A stretch of 11,310 bases of DNA from Akkermansia sp. (GCA_020047775.1 JAIFNK010000065.1:1-11310), one strand, 5' to 3'. Positions 1 to 8,940 are shown, counted from the stretch's first letter. A program made the numbers and translations. The notes: generated by a model from the letters alone, not told the origin.

Positions 1-3000
1 CAATCCGCCAGCGCCCGCACCACCGAGGACAGCAACTACGAAATCGGCAAGGTCGAACCCTTCCGGGTTGCCTCGATCAAGTCTCTTCAAGTCGTGGATG
101 AGCCACGCGGAATCGTCATCGAGTTCAACCAACCGCTCCCCGAAACCCTGCCGGTGGATCTCCTCTCAAAATGCATCGTCATCGATCCGCGGCCGGAAAA
201 CCTCAGCGCGAAAGTCGAGGGCCGCGAAATCCAGCTTTCCGGAAATCTCGCCGAAATGGACAAGTGCACGGTCACCTTCAAGGGACCGTTCCCCTCCAAG
301 GCCGGACTCGATCTCGAGCGCCCGCTTACCACGGAAGTTTCCTTCGGGCATTTTGTCCCGGTGCTTTCCTTCCCGTCGCAAGACCAGGCACAGCTCGCCA
401 ACGGCACCCGCGAATACCGGATGCTGACGCTCAATCTGGATAGCGCCCGGGTCCGCATCAAGAAACTGTCGGGAGCGGATCAGATCCGCGCCTTCCAGAG
501 TTACCGCCATGTCACCGGAAACGGACCTGACAACGACACCATCCAGCCGACGATCACCCTCCCCTACCCGCTCGTCGTCGGCGAACCGGTGGCGGACATG
601 GAAATCCCCCTGCAAACCCCGATCGACGCTACCAAGATCACCACCTTCAAATGGGATGAGATCCTTCCGAAAGGCCAGCGCACCGGCACCTTTTTCCTCG
701 AAGCAGTCGGCAAGAACCACCCCGACTACGACGGCAAGGGAGAAGCCCCGACGACCCAGGCGATCCTCCAGCTAACCGACATCGGCCTCGCCTGGAAACT
801 CACCACCACGGAAGCCTTCATCTACGCCTTTTCCTGCAACACCGGCGCACCGCTTCCCGGCGTGAAAATCGAAACCTTCGGCGAGGACGCGGTTTCACTG
901 GGATCCGCCACCACCGACGCCGCGGGGCTCGTCACCGTCCCCCGCTCCACTGCGGCCCGCCACCTCCGCGCCTCGCTCGGCGCGGACGACTACCTGACTG
1001 CTTTCGACTCCTCGCTCGAAACCGTCGGCCTCTGGCATTTCCCGATCCGTTATTCCTGGAATAAATCCGCCGAAGCCAAGCGCCAGGCGTTCCTCTTCAC
1101 CGACCGCTCGCTCTATCGACCGGGCGAAACCGTGCGATTGAAGGGCATCGTCCGGAACCTCCGCGGCAATACGGTCGAACCCTCGAAAAGCAGCCCGGCA
1201 CGCCTCGTCATCGTCGATCCCACGGACAAGGAAATCCACACCAGCCCGGTGACGATTTCCGCATCCGGCTCGTTCGACGCCACCTACTCCTTGCCAGCCG
1301 GCAAAACTGGCACCCATTCGATCCGCCTCGAATACCCCGAAGAACTCGCCCAGGCCGAAGCGCTCGAAGATCAGTGGGAAAAACAAGAAGCCCTCGTCGC
1401 AAGCGCCCGCTTCGAGCTGCCACTCCGCGTCGAGGAATTCCGCCGCAATGCCTTCGAGGTCGGGCAGGCCATCGCCGTACCCGCACCCGCAGCCACCTCG
1501 ATTTCCTCCGAACTCACCGCGAAATACTATCAGGGCCAGCCCGTCGCTGCCGGGAATGTAAAGTATTTCAGCCGTATCTCCGCGCAGAATCCGTATCCGG
1601 ACCGCTTCCGCGATTTCCTCTTCGGCAACCACCGCACCGACGATTGGACATACTGGTATCACTACTTTGGCTACCGCTCCGACGATGAGGAGGACTCCGG
1701 CAGCCAATCCTCGCAGATCCAGGGTGAGGCGCTGCTCTCCGCCGAGGGCAAGGCCACGCTCACCGTCGCCATCCCGCAAGCGGAATTCCCCACCGCCCGC
1801 GAAGTTGTCATCTCCTCGGAAGTCACGGATGCTAACAACCAAACCCTAACCTCCACCGCCGAGACCACCGTGCATCCCGCGTCCGTTTATGTCGGCATTT
1901 CCCGGATCGACCAACTCGTCCGCGCGGGAAGCAGCCTGCCATTGAAAATCGTCGCCACCGACACCAATGGCCAACCCTTCCCCGGAGCCGTCAAAGTCAC
2001 CGCCACGCTGACCCGCGAGGTAAATTCCTCCGTGAAATCCCGCACCGACTCCGGCGCGACCACCACCCGCAACGACGTGACCGAGGAAACCGTCCTCACC
2101 TCCGAGCTCACCCTCGATCCCGCCGCCTCCGCCGGCCAAGGCACTCCATTCACCGTGACGCCGAAGTCCAACGGCCTCCACTTCCTCACCCTCCGCGGCA
2201 CCGATCCGGATGGCCGCGCCTTTGCCACCGTCACCCGTTTCAACGTTTACGGCACGGACGAATACCCGTGGCTCTACGAAGACGGCCTGCGGGTGAAACT
2301 CGTCGCCGAGAAAAAATCCTACAAACCCGGCGACACCGCGCGAGTGCTCGTTCTATCACCCATCGAAGGCACCGCGCTCGTCACCGTGGAGCGCGAGAAG
2401 GTCCTGCGCTCATTCCAAGTCGAGCTCAAGGCCGACAAGCCCGTCATCGAAATCCCCCTCACCGCCGAAGACGCGCCTAACGCCTTCGTCTCCATCCTCA
2501 TCGTCAAGGGTGCCAAGGAATCCGCCCGCGAGCACAAGGAACCCCAACTCCGCCTCGGCTATTGCGAGCTCATCGTGGAAAACCTCCGCGACCGGTTAGC
2601 CGTCAATATCGAGGCACCCGCCACCTGCCGCCCCGGCGACGACATCACCCTGACCGGCACCGTGATCCTCGCCAACGGCCAACCCGCCGCCAAGGCGGAA
2701 GTCACGCTCTACGCCGAAGACGAAGGCACACTCGCCGTGATGGGTTACGAAACGCCCAAGCCGATGGACTACTTCTACAAGCCCCGGAACCTCGACGTGG
2801 AAACCGGCACCTCGTTCTCCACCTTCGTCTCCGAAGACCCGGAGATGCAGGATTTCACCAACAAAGGCTTCTTCATCGGCGGCGGCGGCGACCTCAGCAA
2901 ACTCGCCGACTTGCTCCGGAAAAACTTCGACCCCTGCGCCACCTGGGCGCCCGCGCTCGTCACGGATGCGAACGGAAAATTCAGCCATACATTCAAGTTC

Positions 3001-5019
3001 CCCGACACGCTCACCCGCTACCGCCTCATCGCCGTCGCCCATCAGGACGCCGCCAGATTCGGCCACGTCGAGTCATCCATCGTCGTAAGAAAAGACCTGA
3101 TGCTGGAACCGAAAACCCCGCGTTTCGCCAACCAGGCGGACACCTTCAACTCCCAGGTCCTCGTCCAGAACGCATCGACCCACACCGGCACCTGGGAGAT
3201 CAAATTCAGCACCGCCAACGGCCAGCAAACCCCGTGCGCCGTCCCAACAGGCCCGACCACCGAGACCGTCACGCTCGCCCCCGGCGCATCCGCCACCGTC
3301 ATCTTCCCGACCCGCGCGGAAACCACCGGTGAAGCCGTGCTCACCTTCCAAGCCACCCCGGTCTCCCTCAGCAACGCGAACCTCACTCCCAAGCTCACGC
3401 ACGATCTATCCGACGCCGTCGAATCCCGCTTCGCCGTGCAATACCCGATGCCGCTGCTCCGCCAAACCAAGCTCGTCACGCTCAACAAGCCTGGCACGAA
3501 ACTCAATCTCCGCGACCAACTCGACGGACGACTGCTCGACGGCAGCGGCGAGATCGACCTGGAGTTCTCCCGCTCGCCGCTTGTCGAAGCCGCCGGTTCC
3601 GTCGATTTCCTGCTCCACTATCCGTACGGCTGCGTCGAGCAAACCACCTCCTCGCTCATCCCCTGGCTGGCCGTGGAGGATCTCAGCCCGGTCATCCCGC
3701 GCTTCGCGAAAATGGACGGGAAAAAAGTCGCCGCCGCCATCCAGGCCGGGGCCGACCGCCTGCTTTCCATGCAGCTCCCGGACGGCTCATTCGCCTATTG
3801 GCCCGGCGGCACCCAGACCGTGCCTTGGGCCACCTCCTACGCCGGCATGGGCCTGATGATGGCCGCTGGCAAGGGTGCCAACGTCCCCGAGTCCGCCATC
3901 GAATCGCTCACCAAATACCTCATCGAAAGCCTCCGCGGCATCGCCACCGAGAAATCCCCCTACGCGCTCGAAAGCCACATCCGCTCCCTGCTCGTGCTCG
4001 CTGGTGCCGGCTCGCCGCAGCCAGCCTATCGAAACGTACTCGTGGACCGCATCACCGAGCTCACCCCCAGCGCCCGCTGCCTGCTCGCCACCGCCATCGC
4101 CGCCGAGGAGGAGGACAACAAAGCGAATCTCGCCATCGCCAAATCCGTGCTCACCTCCAAAGTCCCCTTCAAGTCGAAAAACGACGATTGGATGCCATGG
4201 TCCGCCGACGAAGCCTACCATCTCATCGCCTGGCTCGCCATCGATCCCGAAGGCCCGGAACCCACCAAGGCCCTCGACCGCATGCTCCACGAGCGCAACC
4301 CCTACGGCGCATGGAACACCACCTGGGTCAACGGCTGGAGCATCATCGCCATGGCGGAATATGCCAGGAATCAGGAGCTCGGCGACGCCCCGGTTTCCCT
4401 CGCCTTCAAGACCGCCAGCGGCACCGAGACCATCACCCTCACCAAAGAGCAGCCCACCGCCATTCGCTCTTCCAAACTGAGCCCCGATCTCAAGCTCGCC
4501 CTCAGCACCAACCAAAGCGCGTGCGTCCGCATGAAAATCGCCGCCAAACCGCAGATCGCGCCCACCCAGCCGGTCGCGAAAAACGGCCTGTCCATCGACC
4601 GCATTTACGAGCGCGTCAACGCCGACGGCTCCGCCACCATCCTTACCGAGCCGCAAGTCGGCGATCTGATCCGCGTCTCGCTCCGCGTCACCCTGCCCAA
4701 GGACAGCACCCGCTATTTAGTCATCGAAGACCCGTTGCCGTCGCTTTTTGAAACAGTCAACACCGACTTCAAATCCCAGCGCGCCGCCGTCGGCATTCGC
4801 ACCAGCGAGAGCGATTGGCAAGTCAGCCACTCCGAGCTCCGCACCGACCGCGCCTCGTTTTTCCTTGATGAAGTCTGGCGCAAAGGCACCTACACCCTCA
4901 CCTACCTCGCCCGTTGCACCATCGCCGGCCAGGCCACCGCCCCGCCCGCCAAAGTCGAGTCGATGTATGACCCGGAAAACTTCGCACTCTCCGCCTCACG
5001 GGTCTTCACCGCGAAATAG
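1..5019 (+). CDS. Bacterial alpha-2-macroglobulin (thioester type), 5' end cut by window
   Basis: Bacterial alpha-2-macroglobulins are large envelope proteins thought to trap attacking proteases: cleavage of a bait region exposes a thioester that couples covalently to the protease. The frame is open to base 1, so 1672 residues are visible and the true start, with any signal peptide or lipobox, lies upstream. The GTG at 94 is an internal codon. Numbering residues from base 1: a macroglobulin MG2 (A2M_N) signature TDRSLYRPGE lies at about 367-376; the bait-domain type segment begins near YKPGD at 774; the A2M domain signature with W982 and the following PDTLTRY is at about 973-1015; the thioester motif GCVEQ has Cys1211 and Gln1214; a helical thioester domain follows to about 1500, with FAYWPGG and repeated helices; the C-terminal MG10-like part ends with the typical APPAKVESMYDP. 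Length and order fit the E. coli YfhM class. No pbpC, the frequent partner, is visible downstream. Stop TAG at 5017. The family call is firm; its localisation is inferred. Confidence 0.95.
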   Translation, partial: QSASARTTEDSNYEIGKVEPFRVASIKSLQVVDEPRGIVIEFNQPLPETLPVDLLSKCIVIDPRPENLSAKVEGREIQLSGNLAEMDKCTVTFKGPFPSKAGLDLERPLTTEVSFGHFVPVLSFPSQDQAQLANGTREYRMLTLNLDSARVRIKKLSGADQIRAFQSYRHVTGNGPDNDTIQPTITLPYPLVVGEPVADMEIPLQTPIDATKITTFKWDEILPKGQRTGTFFLEAVGKNHPDYDGKGEAPTTQAILQLTDIGLAWKLTTTEAFIYAFSCNTGAPLPGVKIETFGEDAVSLGSATTDAAGLVTVPRSTAARHLRASLGADDYLTAFDSSLETVGLWHFPIRYSWNKSAEAKRQAFLFTDRSLYRPGETVRLKGIVRNLRGNTVEPSKSSPARLVIVDPTDKEIHTSPVTISASGSFDATYSLPAGKTGTHSIRLEYPEELAQAEALEDQWEKQEALVASARFELPLRVEEFRRNAFEVGQAIAVPAPAATSISSELTAKYYQGQPVAAGNVKYFSRISAQNPYPDRFRDFLFGNHRTDDWTYWYHYFGYRSDDEEDSGSQSSQIQGEALLSAEGKATLTVAIPQAEFPTAREVVISSEVTDANNQTLTSTAETTVHPASVYVGISRIDQLVRAGSSLPLKIVATDTNGQPFPGAVKVTATLTREVNSSVKSRTDSGATTTRNDVTEETVLTSELTLDPAASAGQGTPFTVTPKSNGLHFLTLRGTDPDGRAFATVTRFNVYGTDEYPWLYEDGLRVKLVAEKKSYKPGDTARVLVLSPIEGTALVTVEREKVLRSFQVELKADKPVIEIPLTAEDAPNAFVSILIVKGAKESAREHKEPQLRLGYCELIVENLRDRLAVNIEAPATCRPGDDITLTGTVILANGQPAAKAEVTLYAEDEGTLAVMGYETPKPMDYFYKPRNLDVETGTSFSTFVSEDPEMQDFTNKGFFIGGGGDLSKLADLLRKNFDPCATWAPALVTDANGKFSHTFKFPDTLTRYRLIAVAHQDAARFGHVESSIVVRKDLMLEPKTPRFANQADTFNSQVLVQNASTHTGTWEIKFSTANGQQTPCAVPTGPTTETVTLAPGASATVIFPTRAETTGEAVLTFQATPVSLSNANLTPKLTHDLSDAVESRFAVQYPMPLLRQTKLVTLNKPGTKLNLRDQLDGRLLDGSGEIDLEFSRSPLVEAAGSVDFLLHYPYGCVEQTTSSLIPWLAVEDLSPVIPRFAKMDGKKVAAAIQAGADRLLSMQLPDGSFAYWPGGTQTVPWATSYAGMGLMMAAGKGANVPESAIESLTKYLIESLRGIATEKSPYALESHIRSLLVLAGAGSPQPAYRNVLVDRITELTPSARCLLATAIAAEEEDNKANLAIAKSVLTSKVPFKSKNDDWMPWSADEAYHLIAWLAIDPEGPEPTKALDRMLHERNPYGAWNTTWVNGWSIIAMAEYARNQELGDAPVSLAFKTASGTETITLTKEQPTAIRSSKLSPDLKLALSTNQSACVRMKIAAKPQIAPTQPVAKNGLSIDRIYERVNADGSATILTEPQVGDLIRVSLRVTLPKDSTRYLVIEDPLPSLFETVNTDFKSQRAAVGIRTSESDWQVSHSELRTDRASFFLDEVWRKGTYTLTYLARCTIAGQATAPPAKVESMYDPENFALSASRVFTAK

Positions 5020-5030
5020 TCTTCAACTCT

Positions 5031-5100
5031 TCGTACGTAGTCCCGCCTTCAGGCGGTCTTCCTCCACCAAGATTCCGCCTGAAGGCGGGACTACGAACGA
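5031..5100. repeat. Long inverted repeat (26-nt arms, one mismatch, 18-nt loop)
   Basis: The left arm is 5031-5056 and the right arm 5075-5100, with the loop at 5057-5074. The inner 21 pairs (5036-5056 with 5075-5095) are perfect; then comes one A-A mismatch (5035/5096) and four more pairs. The arms contain the core CCGCCTGAAGGCGGGACTA. The repeat starts 11 bases after the alpha-2-macroglobulin stop codon. No T-run follows it, so it is not a standard intrinsic terminator, though it could block transcription or protect the mRNA 3' end. The size and near-perfect symmetry suggest a dispersed palindromic element (REP- or MITE-like). I believe similar palindromes recur in Verrucomicrobia genomes, but that is from memory. 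Confidence 0.85.
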
Positions 5101-5136
5101 AGAAGACAAAAAGAAGCCGGAGAAAACCGGAGTAGG

Positions 5137-5164
5137 GGGGAACTCGATTTTCCCCGGCCTTTTT
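5137..5164 (+). terminator. Candidate intrinsic terminator after the alpha-2-macroglobulin gene
   Basis: GGGGAA (5137-5142) pairs with TTCCCC (5150-5155) around a 7-nt loop. After GGCC comes a five-T run at 5160-5164. An outer pairing of GCCGG (5116-5120) with CCGGC (5154-5158) competes with this stem. The T-run is separated from the short stem, so the signal is moderate. It is the best-placed terminator for the upstream gene. Confidence 0.4.
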
Positions 5165-5418
5165 GAACCGTGAAGTGGTTCGACTCGGGGAGGTGTTTGT
5201 CGCTGTCCGCTCCTCGGGGGGGAAGGGTGGCTCGCGGCGACGGTGGGACTCATACTCCATTTCCAGCCACGATGACATTACGCGATGACGTGATATCGCC
5301 AAACCGGACGAAAAATCCCCCCCCCGACCGACTCTAGGATTGCCAAACTTCGATCCTCGACTAGGAATCTGCCCCCGGCGCGAAACCGTGTCCGGCAACC
5401 AGAAGCAACCATCCGACT
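5165..5418. other. Intergenic region upstream of fusA, no gene found
   Basis: No convincing reading frame is present here. Visible elements are a small hairpin (GAACC 5165-5169 with GGTTC 5177-5181), a nine-C run at 5317-5325 directly after A5T, and two CGATGAC copies (5270-5276 and 5283-5289). The region must hold the fusA promoter if fusA is transcribed alone, but no clear -35/-10 pair stands out. There is no Shine-Dalgarno sequence just before the fusA ATG. Confidence 0.5.
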
Positions 5419-7515
5419 ATGAAGGACCTCAGCAAATACCGCAACATCGGCATTTTCGCCCACGTTGATGCGGGCAAAACGACCACCACCGAACGCATTC
5501 TCAAGCTCACCGGCAAGATCCACAAAATCGGAGAAGTTCACGATGGCGCATCCACCATGGACTTCATGGAACAGGAAGCCGAGCGCGGCATCACCATCCA
5601 ATCCGCCGCCACCACCTGCTTCTGGAAGGAGCACCAGTTCAACATCATCGACACCCCCGGCCACGTCGACTTCACCATCGAAGTTTACCGCTCGCTCAAA
5701 GTGCTCGACGGCGGCGTCGGCGTCTTCTGCGGCTCCGGCGGCGTTGAGCCACAATCCGAGACCAACTGGCGCTACGCCAACGATTCCGGTGTTTCCCGAG
5801 TCATTTACGTCAACAAGCTCGACCGCATCGGCGCGGATTTCTACCGCGTCATCGCGCAGGTGAAAAAAATCCTCGGCGCCCACCCGCTCGTCATGGTCCT
5901 GCCCATCGGCACGGAAAGTGACTTCGTCGGCGTCGTCGACCTGCTCACCATGAAAGCCCACATCTGGGACGAATCCGGCCAACCGGAAAATTTCAAAATC
6001 GAGGAAATCCCCGCCGACATGGTGGACAAAGCCAAGGAATACCGCGCCCAACTCATCGAGACCGCCGTCGAGCAAGACGACGCGATCATGGAATCCTACC
6101 TCGAAGGCACCGAGCCAAGCATCGAAGACGTCAAAAAGTGCATCCGCAAAGGCACCGTCGATCTCGCGTTCTTCCCGACCTACTGCGGTTCCTCCTTCAA
6201 AAACAAAGGCCTCCAGCTCGTGCTCGACGCCGTCGTCGATTACCTGCCAAACCCACTCGACGTCAAACCACTCCCCGAAGTGGACGCCGAGGGCACCCCT
6301 ACCGGCAAGTTCGCCGTCATCGACCCGAAAGCCCCGTTCCGCGGCCTCGCTTTCAAGATCATGGACGACAAGTTCGGCGCGCTCACCTTCACCCGCATTT
6401 ACTCGGGCACCATCAAGAAGGGCGACACCGTGCTCAACTCCTTCACTGGCAAGACCGAGCGCATCAGCCGCATGGTCGAAATGCACGCCGACGACCGCAA
6501 GGAAATCGACTCCGCCCAAGCCGGTGACATCGTCGCCATCGTCGGACTCAAGAACGTCCAGACGGGTCACACCCTCTGCGACGAGAAAAACCCGGCCACC
6601 CTTGAGCCGATGGTTTTCCCGGATCCCGTCATTTCCATCGCCGTCGCACCGAAGGACAAGGCCAACGCTGAAAAGCTCGCCAACGCCATCGGCAAGATGA
6701 TCCAGGAAGACCCATCGTTCCGCGTCGAAACCGACGACGAAACCAACGAAATGATCCTCAAGGGCATGGGCGAGCTCCACCTCGACATCAAGATCGACAT
6801 CCTCAAGCGCACCCACAAGGTCGAGGTCTCCGTCGGCGCACCGCAGGTCGCCTACCGCGAAACCATCACCAAGATGGTCAACGACAGCTACACCCACAAG
6901 AAGCAGTCCGGTGGTTCCGGTCAGTTCGCGAAAATCGACTACACCATCGAGCCCGGCGAAGCCGGTTCCGGTTTCATCTTCGAATCGAAGGTCGTCGGCG
7001 GCAGCATCCCGAAAGAGTTCATCCCCGCCGTCGAAAAAGGCTTCAAAACCTGCGTCGATAAAGGACCACTTGCCGGTTACCCCTGCTTGGACTTCAAGGT
7101 CACGCTCAACGAAGGTGGTTTCCACGCAGTGGACTCCAGCAACATCGCCTTCGAAATCGCCGCCAAGGCCGCGTATCGCCAGACCATGGTCAAGTGCGCT
7201 CCGCAGATCCTCGAACCGATGATGAAGCTCGACGTCTTCACCCCCGACGAAAAAGTCGGTGACGTCATTGGCGACCTCAACCGCCGACGGGGCATGATCC
7301 AAGGCCAGGAGCCGACACCCGGTGGTGTCCGCGTCAAGGCCGAGGCTCCGCTGTCCGCCATGTTCGGCTACATCGGCGACCTCCGCACCATGACCTCCGG
7401 TCGCGGCCAGTTCTCCATGGAGTTCAGCCACTACGCCCCTTGCCCGAAAAACGTCTCCGACGACGTCATCGCCAAGGCCAAGGCCAAGGAAGAAGCGCTG
7501 CGCGCCGCCAAGTGA
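5419..7515 (+). CDS. fusA: Elongation factor G (EF-G), non-str-operon type
   Basis: EF-G is the GTPase that drives tRNA-mRNA translocation on the ribosome and, with RRF, ribosome recycling. The 698-residue product has the usual full length. GTPase motifs are visible: P-loop AHVDAGKTT (14-22), switch I RGITI (56-60), DTPGH (78-82), NKLD (132-135) and the G5 loop GSSFKNKG (257-264). Domain II runs about 300-385, domain III about 395-470, domain IV about 475-595 and domain V about 600-690. The domain IV tip keeps His569 in the segment GFHAVDSS. Features such as [28 protein letters not shown] and the ending [10 protein letters not shown] match, as I recall them, the second EF-G of Vibrio rather than the E. 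coli str-operon protein. No rpsL, rpsG or tuf lies nearby. It appears monocistronic, with its own terminator. The start ATG is supported by the conserved N-terminus; there is no Shine-Dalgarno. Whether it is the cell's main EF-G cannot be told here. Confidence 0.97.
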   Translation: MKDLSKYRNIGIFAHVDAGKTTTTERILKLTGKIHKIGEVHDGASTMDFMEQEAERGITIQSAATTCFWKEHQFNIIDTPGHVDFTIEVYRSLKVLDGGVGVFCGSGGVEPQSETNWRYANDSGVSRVIYVNKLDRIGADFYRVIAQVKKILGAHPLVMVLPIGTESDFVGVVDLLTMKAHIWDESGQPENFKIEEIPADMVDKAKEYRAQLIETAVEQDDAIMESYLEGTEPSIEDVKKCIRKGTVDLAFFPTYCGSSFKNKGLQLVLDAVVDYLPNPLDVKPLPEVDAEGTPTGKFAVIDPKAPFRGLAFKIMDDKFGALTFTRIYSGTIKKGDTVLNSFTGKTERISRMVEMHADDRKEIDSAQAGDIVAIVGLKNVQTGHTLCDEKNPATLEPMVFPDPVISIAVAPKDKANAEKLANAIGKMIQEDPSFRVETDDETNEMILKGMGELHLDIKIDILKRTHKVEVSVGAPQVAYRETITKMVNDSYTHKKQSGGSGQFAKIDYTIEPGEAGSGFIFESKVVGGSIPKEFIPAVEKGFKTCVDKGPLAGYPCLDFKVTLNEGGFHAVDSSNIAFEIAAKAAYRQTMVKCAPQILEPMMKLDVFTPDEKVGDVIGDLNRRRGMIQGQEPTPGGVRVKAEAPLSAMFGYIGDLRTMTSGRGQFSMEFSHYAPCPKNVSDDVIAKAKAKEEALRAAK

Positions 7516-7539
7516 TACAGGCATTCCTGCCTGTTCTTC
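7512..7539 (+). repeat. Small extragenic palindrome, copy A (TTCC loop)
   Basis: ACAGGCA (7517-7523) pairs perfectly with TGCCTGT (7528-7534) around the loop TTCC. The repeat unit defined by comparison with copy B covers 28 bases and begins with GTGA, whose TGA is the fusA stop codon. It matches the reverse complement of 9947-9974 at 24 of 28 positions, and two of the four differences form a compensated stem pair. Confidence 0.7.
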
Positions 7540-7544
7540 CGCCT

Positions 7545-7588
7545 CAACAAACCCCGCCGTCCCGCAAGGGCCGGTGGGTTTTTTGTTG
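7545..7588 (+). terminator. Intrinsic terminator of fusA
   Basis: A long imperfect stem is capped by CCC-GCAA-GGG (7561-7570), a GNRA tetraloop. Below it GCCG (7556-7559) pairs with CGGT (7572-7575), and CCC (7552-7554) with GGG (7576-7578), with one bulged C and one mismatch. A six-T run (7579-7584) follows, and CAACAAA upstream (7545-7551) can pair into TTTGTTG. It lies 30 bases after the fusA stop. Confidence 0.8.
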
Positions 7589-7723
7589 GACCGAAAAAAT
7601 TCATTTCGGCCGAATTCTCGACGGCCCACGGTTTCACCCTCAGGATGAATCCGAAGAAACTGAATTCATCGGCCATCGCCATGAGTGTGCCTGTCCAAGG
7701 TTTTCTGCAAAAACCCATTTCCA

Positions 7724-8161
7724 ATGTCATCGCCCACGACGATTTCCAAACGCCACGTCATCGCCGTCGCCTTTTTTGGGATCGCGCTGATCCTCACTCT
7801 TCGGCCGTGGCAGTCAATATCGCCCAGGAATCCGGAGAATCGCGAAGCTCTCCATGGACCAGCCATCGCTGATGAAGCTTCCTCCGTACCTCCCGGGCTC
7901 GGCGAATCCATCCGCACGAAGTCCCGCATCCGGCCCCATCACGCGAAGCCGACCATTGAAGAAACCACCGCACTCGTTCGACAACGATCCCAACGCAACC
8001 GAAGAACAGAATCCTTTTGCGAATCCCGCGCCGGCGCGTTGACCTCACAAGATAAAAGGATCTCGACGAAATCGCCTCAACCAGCTAAGGAAATTGTCAA
8101 TCTGTCGGAATTCGCCGCCCATGACAACGGCAAGACTTCCAAATACCGGCAAATTCCATAA
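7724..8161 (+). CDS. Possible small single-pass membrane protein, unknown function
   Basis: I do not recognise this frame. From the ATG at 7724 it gives 145 residues; a GTG at 7685 would add 13. Residues 11-26 (HVIAVAFFGIALILTL) form one hydrophobic segment preceded by SKR, as in an N-terminal anchor or uncleaved signal. The rest is a polar tail rich in Ser, Arg, Lys and Pro with no motif I can name. Third-position G/C looks lower than in neighbouring genes by eye, and there is no ribosome-binding site, so it may be young, decayed or not a gene. It lies between the fusA terminator and aqpZ on the same strand, ending 27 bases before the aqpZ ATG. The competing frames here are shorter and less protein-like. 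Confidence 0.4.
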   Translation: MSSPTTISKRHVIAVAFFGIALILTLRPWQSISPRNPENREALHGPAIADEASSVPPGLGESIRTKSRIRPHHAKPTIEETTALVRQRSQRNRRTESFCESRAGALTSQDKRISTKSPQPAKEIVNLSEFAAHDNGKTSKYRQIP

Positions 8162-8188
8162 GATGACTCTCCCCCACCTACCCACACC

Positions 8189-8914
8189 ATGAATACCATG
8201 AAAAACAAACTGATGGCCGAGTTCTTCGGCACCCTCTGGCTCGTCTTCGGCGGCTGCGGCAGCGCGGTTCTGGCGGCGCATTTCCTCAGCACTGACCCCA
8301 CCCCGGTCAACCTTGGCATCGGTTTCGTCGGCGTCTCGCTGGCCTTCGGCCTCACCGTGCTGACAATGGCCTACGCCATCGGCCACATTTCCGGCTGCCA
8401 TCTCAATCCGGCGGTCACCGTCGGACTGGTGGTCGGCGGGCGGCATCCGAAGTCCGAAGCGGTCCCCTACATCATCGCCCAGGTGCTCGGCGGCATCGCC
8501 GGAGCCGCGATTCTCTATCTGATTGCGAGTGGCAAGGCGGGCTTCAGCACCAGCGGCGGCTTCGCCTCCAACGGTTACGACGCCCACTCGCCCGGCGGTT
8601 ACTCGATGGTCTCCGCCCTGGTCGCTGAGATCGTGCTCACCTTTTTCTTCCTCCTCATCATCCTCGGCGCCACCGACAAGCGCGCACCGCAGGGATTCGC
8701 TCCGGTCGCCATCGGCCTCGGGCTCACGCTCATCCATTTGATCGGCATCCCGGTGACCAACCTCTCGGTCAACCCCGCCCGCAGCACCGGACCCGCCATT
8801 TTCGTCGGCGGTTGGGCGATCCAACAACTCTGGCTGTTCTGGGTCGCGCCCATCGTCGGGGCGGCGCTCGCCGGCATCGTTTACCCGATCATTTCCGGCG
8901 AAAAGAGAGCCTGA
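8189..8914 (+). CDS. aqpZ: Aquaporin Z water channel
   Basis: AqpZ is an inner-membrane tetrameric channel for rapid water flow. The 241-residue product matches E. coli AqpZ closely along its length, with six membrane helices and both half-helix motifs: HLNPAVT (71-77) and SVNPARS (193-199). Of the four selectivity-filter residues known from E. coli (F43, H174, T183, R189), Phe53, His183 and Arg198 are kept, but the Thr position is Leu192. The loop after helix 1 (about 31-42) is longer than in E. coli. The ATG at 8189 is followed by in-frame ATGs at 8198 and 8213; the first was chosen for length, and the third would still leave the core EFFGT intact. No Shine-Dalgarno is visible, as the preceding bases are C- and A-rich. 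A strong terminator follows, so the gene ends its transcription unit. Function as a water channel is confident; the effect of Leu192 is unknown. Confidence 0.96.
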   Translation: MNTMKNKLMAEFFGTLWLVFGGCGSAVLAAHFLSTDPTPVNLGIGFVGVSLAFGLTVLTMAYAIGHISGCHLNPAVTVGLVVGGRHPKSEAVPYIIAQVLGGIAGAAILYLIASGKAGFSTSGGFASNGYDAHSPGGYSMVSALVAEIVLTFFFLLIILGATDKRAPQGFAPVAIGLGLTLIHLIGIPVTNLSVNPARSTGPAIFVGGWAIQQLWLFWVAPIVGAALAGIVYPIISGEKRA

Positions 8915-8940
8915 TCCGATCGGTCGTTCCTGCCCCGCTC

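Noticed and set aside
94..96. GTG as the start of the alpha-2-macroglobulin gene
   Set aside because: The frame is open to base 1, and a protein of this family needs a signal sequence and N-terminal domain before this point.
3787..4751. Roughly 300-residue frames on both strands inside the alpha-2-macroglobulin gene
   Set aside because: Their composition (Arg/His/Pro-rich or Gly/Asp-rich) is typical of out-of-frame reading of a GC-rich gene.
5270..5289. Direct repeat CGATGAC, two copies 13 bases apart
   Set aside because: Too short, and only two copies; no further structure to support an operator.
5340..5368. Possible promoter: TTGCCA, 16 bases, TAGGAA before fusA
   Set aside because: The -10 match is poor (three of six bases), and such pairs are expected by chance in this length.
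5006..5398. Small - strand frames (76 and 130 residues) in the gap before fusA
   Set aside because: They are created by reading through the inverted repeat and terminator; no start signal or protein-like composition.
7605..7614. Ten-base palindrome TTCGGCCGAA
   Set aside because: Short self-complementary site in a GC-rich stretch, without a T-run or a partner copy.
5278..7629. 783-residue open frame on the - strand covering the whole EF-G gene
   Set aside because: It is antisense to a firmly identified EF-G gene, and its Asp/Gly/Val/Glu-rich composition is what the complement of G/C-biased third positions produces. No motif is recognisable.
8045..8827. 260-residue frame on the - strand across aqpZ
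   Set aside because: It is antisense to a clear aquaporin; charged and low complexity, with no known motif.
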